In this document: one piece after another, positions 14,030-17,084 of the stretch
Layout: each line of letters opens with the position of its first letter
Position numbering within the stretch: the stretch's first letter is position 1
Source of the DNA: Xanthobacteraceae bacterium
GTDB taxonomy: Bacteria; Pseudomonadota; Alphaproteobacteria; Rhizobiales; Xanthobacteraceae
DNA length: 17,084 bases
Assembly (NCBI GenBank): GCA_030037185.1
Contig: JASHRR010001188.1
Location: forward strand, 1 to 17,084
Reading direction: 5' to 3'
Notes under the pieces: model-generated
The model's input: the letters and a program-made list of their open reading frames with translations, nothing else
What the model was told of the DNA's origin: nothing
Database searches by the model: none
Position numbers and translations under genes: made by a program

Positions 14030-14707
14030 ATGTCGCGTCTCACACGAGCTGTTCGCACCATCATCAAGGATATTTCCTTGAAAACGGGCAGAAACAGACA
14101 ATTATTCAGTCTGTACCCGTACATGTTTAGTCCGGCCCAGTTAATTTTCCTCGCCGGCTGCGTCAAGTCGGTAAGTGATGTGCCAGGAAGCTTCATTGAA
14201 GTCGGTTGCGCCTATGGGGCAACCACCGTATTCCTCAACAAATACATGAACGACAATGCGGAGCTCGTAAAGCGGAATTATTACGCTATCGATACTTTCC
14301 GAAGTTTCGTGGCCGAGCAGGCCGACTATGAGATACAAAATCGCGGCAAGCCTCCATCGATAAAGAAGCGATTTAAGGAAAACAAGAAGGCTTGGTTCGA
14401 CAAGAGCATGGCCGTGCACGGGATCAAGCGTGTGAAATCGATCGAATGCGATGCCACGCAATTCGATCTGTCTGGCGTTGCTCCCATTGCGTTTTGTCTT
14501 ATTGACGTGGATTTGTACATCCCGATCAAAGACCTGCTGCCGAAGGTTTTTTCGGCGATGTCGTCGGGCGGGATCATAATCGTTGATGATTGCCAGCCCG
14601 ACCAGATGTGGGACGGCGCCTTGCAGGCCTACCAGGAATTTACAGGTGAGAGAAATCTCCCGGCCGAGATTGTCCTGGAAAAACTTGGCATCCTACGCTT
14701 GCCTTGA
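14030..14707 (+). CDS. TylF/MycF-like class I SAM-dependent methyltransferase
   Basis: This protein of about 225 residues resembles the macrocin/mycinamicin O-methyltransferase (TylF) family, which methylates sugar hydroxyls using a divalent metal. Motif I is GSFIEVGCAYGATT (residues 53-66). YYAIDTF (84-90) supplies the acidic SAM-binding residue. LIDVDLY (Asp159, Asp161) and GGIIIVDDCQ (Asp186, Asp187) are the metal-binding and post-core motifs. It is slightly short at the N-terminus against TylF but core-complete. Its base composition is visibly more A/T-rich than the flanks and it uses AAA/AAT/ATA-type codons, which suggests transfer. No glycosyltransferase or polysaccharide gene is adjacent; the nearest is waaG 6 kb away. 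The substrate is unknown. Confidence 0.75.
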   Translation: MSRLTRAVRTIIKDISLKTGRNRQLFSLYPYMFSPAQLIFLAGCVKSVSDVPGSFIEVGCAYGATTVFLNKYMNDNAELVKRNYYAIDTFRSFVAEQADYEIQNRGKPPSIKKRFKENKKAWFDKSMAVHGIKRVKSIECDATQFDLSGVAPIAFCLIDVDLYIPIKDLLPKVFSAMSSGGIIIVDDCQPDQMWDGALQAYQEFTGERNLPAEIVLEKLGILRLP

Positions 14708-15000
14708 TTCGCCCCTTGATCGCGCGGGGTCGGCGAGAACGTGACCGCAGCGATCTCGTTTAACGTCATCTGCGCCCCATCCTCGGCATGTCCTTCAAGT
14801 CGCAGCAATTCGCTGCCGCGGGCCGTGCTGCGGCCGATAACGGTTTGCTTTTGACCACGCCGCTCGCCATCGGGTAAGGATTTGACCGATGATTGGAGGT
14901 GACCGGAGACGCAGCTCATAACCGGTAACCCAAAGCCGGAAGATTCGCATGATGTCACCCCGTCGCAATTGGGCGCGTGAGGCCCCTCAAACCGGCCTCC
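14708..15000. other. Unassigned region after the methyltransferase
   Basis: A minus-strand frame continues across this stretch (RSTARGSELLRLEGHAEDGA; QMTLNEIAAVTF) and reads like a protein remnant. No family was recognised and it has no start of its own. No terminator with a T-run follows the methyltransferase stop. Confidence 0.3.
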
Positions 15001-15180
15001 GTGCGTGATGCCCGCGGGTTTTAAGGAAATGCGCAAGACCCTTGGCCCAATTGAGGCGATCGGCCCAAGTTGGGTTGACGCCGGGCAGGGAGCACGGGTT
15101 GCCGGGAAGAGGCTGATGGGCGTTCGCAGGGCCTCCGAGCTCGGTGCGTGCGAAAGCAGGCAGCAAACGCGGCTGGTGGG
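15001..15180 (+). mobile_element. Possible 5' fragment of a group II intron
   Basis: The stretch begins GTGCG, the 5' splice consensus (GUGYG) of group II introns. It continues in the style of bacterial intron domain I, GC-rich with many short complementary runs such as CCCAA/TTGGG and the palindrome CCGAGCTCGG. The resemblance is from memory of such leaders. No domain V hairpin and no reverse transcriptase follow, so at most a truncated end remains. Confidence 0.3.
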
Positions 15181-15189
15181 GAGCTGGCG

Positions 15190-15330
15190 CTTGCGTGACG
15201 CCGCCCGAATCCATTCGCCGAGCGTGCTATGCCGGCCGACCACGATCAAGTCGGCGTCTATCTTGCGCGCGAGGCGGATCAGCTCGCCCGCGACCGATCC
15301 CGCGGCAGGCGCTGTCTGGGCTATTGTCGG
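15190..15330 (-). pseudogene. Universal stress protein C-terminal fragment
   Basis: The frame reads APAAGSVAGELIRLARKIDA then DLIVVGRHSTLGEW, the helix-strand block just before the nucleotide-binding loop of universal stress proteins (usually ...I...A....ADLIV.G.HG). The rest of the domain is missing on both sides. Upstream it meets the queC stop in the same frame; downstream it runs into intron-like sequence. It is not the gene at 6188-6619, which has different text. Confidence 0.45.
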
Positions 15331-15399
15331 GGATGCGGTGGGGCGGCAGCGGACCCCATCGTCGGCTTGCCGCTGCTGCGCAGGCGATGCGGGATGTGG

Positions 15400-16131
15400 T
15401 CATCGGCCCAGCTGCGCGGTTGTGCGCGCTTCGATCTTTGCATCACGATATCGAGCCCATCCGTTCGCTCGCAGCCGACAGGCGTCGCACTTTGCGCATC
15501 CGAAGCCCCACGCGTGCCGGACAGTACGGTCGCCCAGATAGCATGTATGCGTACGCTCTATGATGAGATCGACGAGTGCACCTGCGCCGAGATTCTCCGC
15601 CAAACGCCATGTTTCGGCTTTATCGATCCACATCAGCGGGGTCTCAAGGACGACTCGTGCCTCCATACCTAGATTAATCGCCACTTGCAGCGCCTTGACC
15701 GTGTTGTCACGGCAATCCGGATAACCTGAGAAGTCGGTTTCGCAAACACCGCAGACCACGCGCCTGAGGCCGCGCTGGTGTGCGACGATTGCCGCGAACG
15801 TCATAAACACAAGATTTCGGCCGGGCACAAACGATGCCGGCAGACCGTCGGCTCGTTTACCAAAGGGCAGATCCGCGGTGAGCGCACTGGCACTTACTTG
15901 TCCAAGAACATTAAGGTCGATCAGGTGGTCCGTTCCGAGCTTGCGAGCCCAGGTCGGGCATAGCTCGGCAAGCGCTCTGCGCACTGGTTGGCGGCACTCA
16001 AGCTCGATCTCGTGCCGTTGGCCATAGCGAAAGCCGATCGTCTCGACGTGATCGAAACGCGACAATGCCCAGGCCAGACATGTCGTCGAATCCTGACCGC
16101 CTGAGAATAGGACGAGAGCGCTATCCGCCAC
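15400..16131 (-). CDS. queC: 7-cyano-7-deazaguanine (preQ0) synthase
   Basis: QueC converts 7-carboxy-7-deazaguanine to preQ0 with ATP and ammonia, the last preQ0 step of queuosine synthesis in the cytosol. The 243-residue chain has the PP-loop SGGQDS at residues 10-15, the FVPGRN motif at 101-106, and zinc cysteines Cys197, Cys212, Cys215 and Cys218 (CAKCDAC). The frame is open back to 16203 inside queD. GTG 16131 is chosen because GGAGG lies 5 nt upstream. It is the last gene of the queE-queD-queC unit, 25 nt after queD. Length and motifs are normal, so it should be functional. Confidence 0.95.
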   Translation of the reverse strand: MADSALVLFSGGQDSTTCLAWALSRFDHVETIGFRYGQRHEIELECRQPVRRALAELCPTWARKLGTDHLIDLNVLGQVSASALTADLPFGKRADGLPASFVPGRNLVFMTFAAIVAHQRGLRRVVCGVCETDFSGYPDCRDNTVKALQVAINLGMEARVVLETPLMWIDKAETWRLAENLGAGALVDLIIERTHTCYLGDRTVRHAWGFGCAKCDACRLRANGWARYRDAKIEARTTAQLGR

Positions 16132-16136
16132 GGTCA

Positions 16137-16141
16137 CCTCC
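16137..16141 (-). promoter_or_regulatory. Ribosome binding site fixing the queC start
   Basis: GGAGG is 5 nt before GTG 16131. The in-frame GTG at 16137 overlaps this site and is therefore less likely to be used. Confidence 0.6.
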
Positions 16142-16156
16142 ACGACTTGAATGACG

Positions 16157-16519
16157 TCACAGGTCGTTGCCGTCGTATTCGGCCCAACAGTCTCGCGTCT
16201 CATAGACAGTCACGACCGACAACTTCGGAACTAACGCTTTCATTCGCTGCCAAATCCATATCGCGATATTTTCTGCAGTCGGATTCTCCAGTCCGCTCAC
16301 TTCGTTCAGGCATTGATGATCAAGCTGACCGAGCAGCGGCGCAAACGCCCTCTCGATATCAAAAAAATCCACCACCAAGCCCGTCGAAGGTTCGACCGGT
16401 CCTTCGAGCCGAAGCTCGACTCGATAAGAGTGGCCATGCATGCGATGACACCGATGGGACGGCGCGACGTTGGGGAGCCGGTGAGCGGCCTCGAAAGAGA
16501 ATGCCTGCGTAATTTTCAT
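16157..16519 (-). CDS. queD: 6-carboxy-5,6,7,8-tetrahydropterin synthase
   Basis: QueD turns dihydroneopterin triphosphate into 6-carboxytetrahydropterin, the first committed step toward preQ0. The 120-residue protein shows the zinc ligands His13 (EAAH), His28 and His30 (MHGHSY), and catalytic Cys24. DHQCLN (Asp67-His68), ENPTAEN and the YET motif near the C-terminus are the other conserved elements. ATG 16519 overlaps the queE stop (ATGA), giving translational coupling and excluding the longer frame to 16639. Family length is 115-125, so it is complete. Confidence 0.95.
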   Translation of the reverse strand: MKITQAFSFEAAHRLPNVAPSHRCHRMHGHSYRVELRLEGPVEPSTGLVVDFFDIERAFAPLLGQLDHQCLNEVSGLENPTAENIAIWIWQRMKALVPKLSVVTVYETRDCWAEYDGNDL

Positions 16520-17084
16520 GGAATGCCGATCAGCTTGTGTGTCTGAAGGCTCAACCGCCAACGCGGATGTCGCAGACAGTAAGCTACCGCCGCCGCCGTG
16601 TTGGGCACGCGGTTGGCGCCATCCATCGGCTGGAGCCAAAAATGGCGGAAAGACAGAGCTTGCAGGCTATCCGGCGACAACCCTTGTTGTGGGTAGATGA
16701 GCTTGAGTTCATCTCCCTCCTTCGCGACGAGCGGCGTGCGCGCTTTTGGGCTGACGCAGACCCAATCGAGACCGGAAGGCGGGCGAATTGTCCCGTTGGT
16801 TTCGACAGCAATCATGAAGCCGTGTTGATGCAGCGCTGCAACGAGATCATCATCGACCTGCAGAAGCGGTTCACCGCCTGTGAGAACGACGAAGCGATTG
16901 TCGACCTCCTCTCCCCACACCCGGGCAATCACGCTCGCTAGCTCTTGCGCGCCGGCAAAGCGGCCCCCAAGGCCGCCGTCCGTACCGACAAAATCGGTAT
17001 CGCAGAACGTGCAGACTGCGGTGGAGCGATCTCTCTCGCGACCTGACCAAAGATTGCATCCCGCAAATCGACAAAAAACCGCGG
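16516..17084 (-). CDS. queE: 7-carboxy-7-deazaguanine synthase (radical SAM), 5' end beyond the window
   Basis: QueE contracts the pterin ring of 6-carboxytetrahydropterin to 7-carboxy-7-deazaguanine by radical SAM chemistry. The frame is open from the window end (first full codon at 17082) for 189 codons. The [4Fe-4S] motif is the family's long form C-x14-C-x2-C: GCNLWSG...VCTFCDTDF. The SAM-binding TGGEPLLQ and the VETNGT motif follow. By comparison with the family about 20-25 N-terminal residues lie outside the window. An internal ATG at 16932 is not the start, since the cluster motif is upstream of it. It is the first visible gene of the que operon; any preQ1 riboswitch would be beyond the edge. 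Confidence 0.92.
   Translation of the reverse strand, partial: AVFCRFAGCNLWSGRERDRSTAVCTFCDTDFVGTDGGLGGRFAGAQELASVIARVWGEEVDNRFVVLTGGEPLLQVDDDLVAALHQHGFMIAVETNGTIRPPSGLDWVCVSPKARTPLVAKEGDELKLIYPQQGLSPDSLQALSFRHFWLQPMDGANRVPNTAAAVAYCLRHPRWRLSLQTHKLIGIP

Noticed and set aside
16871..17074. Separate 67-codon minus-strand frame at the window end
   Set aside because: This interval is the radical-SAM part of queE in another frame, which is open to the window edge.

Overview
The window reads as chromosomal DNA of a GC-rich alphaproteobacterium, most likely in or near Bradyrhizobium/Rhodopseudomonas (Hyphomicrobiales). The grounds are an infA with a basic Pro/Arg tail, an HWE-family histidine kinase, a Bug/TctC solute-binding protein beside an aromatic-ring dioxygenase, and the overall codon use. 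No search was run; family assignments come from motifs and remembered family sequences. No rRNA, tRNA or CRISPR array was seen.

Layout. (1) 156-2442, +: an HWE sensor kinase split into two overlapping frames, then a single-domain response regulator coupled by an ATGA overlap. (2) 2469-2861, +: a broken VOC/glyoxalase-like gene. (3) 3054-6148, +: a TctC/Bug binding protein, a TphA2-like (terephthalate dioxygenase-like) Rieske alpha subunit, and a TphA3-like beta subunit broken in two by a decayed IscB-type element. (4) 6188-6619 and 6842-8068, -: a universal stress protein and a WaaG-like lipopolysaccharide glycosyltransferase. (5) 8766-9038, +: infA; 9085-9810, -: a DTW-domain (TapT-like) tRNA-modifying enzyme. 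(6) 10031-12076, +: a ketopantoate-reductase-family enzyme and a mandelate-racemase homologue. (7) 12125-12955, -: a secreted protein of unknown function, whose start codon lies only 27 bp from the end of a TnpB-type element remnant (12983-13276). (8) 14030-14707, +: a TylF/MycF-like methyltransferase of visibly lower GC. (9) 14708-15399: gene debris, including a possible 5' piece of a group II intron and a universal-stress-protein fragment. (10) 15400-17084, -: a queE-queD-queC operon for the queuosine precursor preQ0; queE runs off the window.

How the parts work together. Regions 3 and 6 suggest a catabolic repertoire for aromatic or hydroxy acids: capture by a periplasmic binding protein, ring dioxygenation, racemisation or dehydration of an alpha-hydroxy acid. 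The dioxygenase is probably inactive as encoded here, because its beta subunit is broken and no reductase lies in the window. The que genes form a compact translationally coupled unit.

The most unusual content is the pair of decayed OMEGA (obligate mobile element-guided activity) relics about 7 kb apart. One is an IscB remnant with candidate omega-RNA hairpins inside a dioxygenase gene. The other is a TnpB tail whose right-end RNA fold survives next to an intact gene, so that the predicted guide position covers that gene's ribosome binding site. A near-gapless mandelate racemase in which the second lysine of the KxK motif is arginine, and an attenuator-like pair of alternative hairpins upstream of that operon, are the other main leads.
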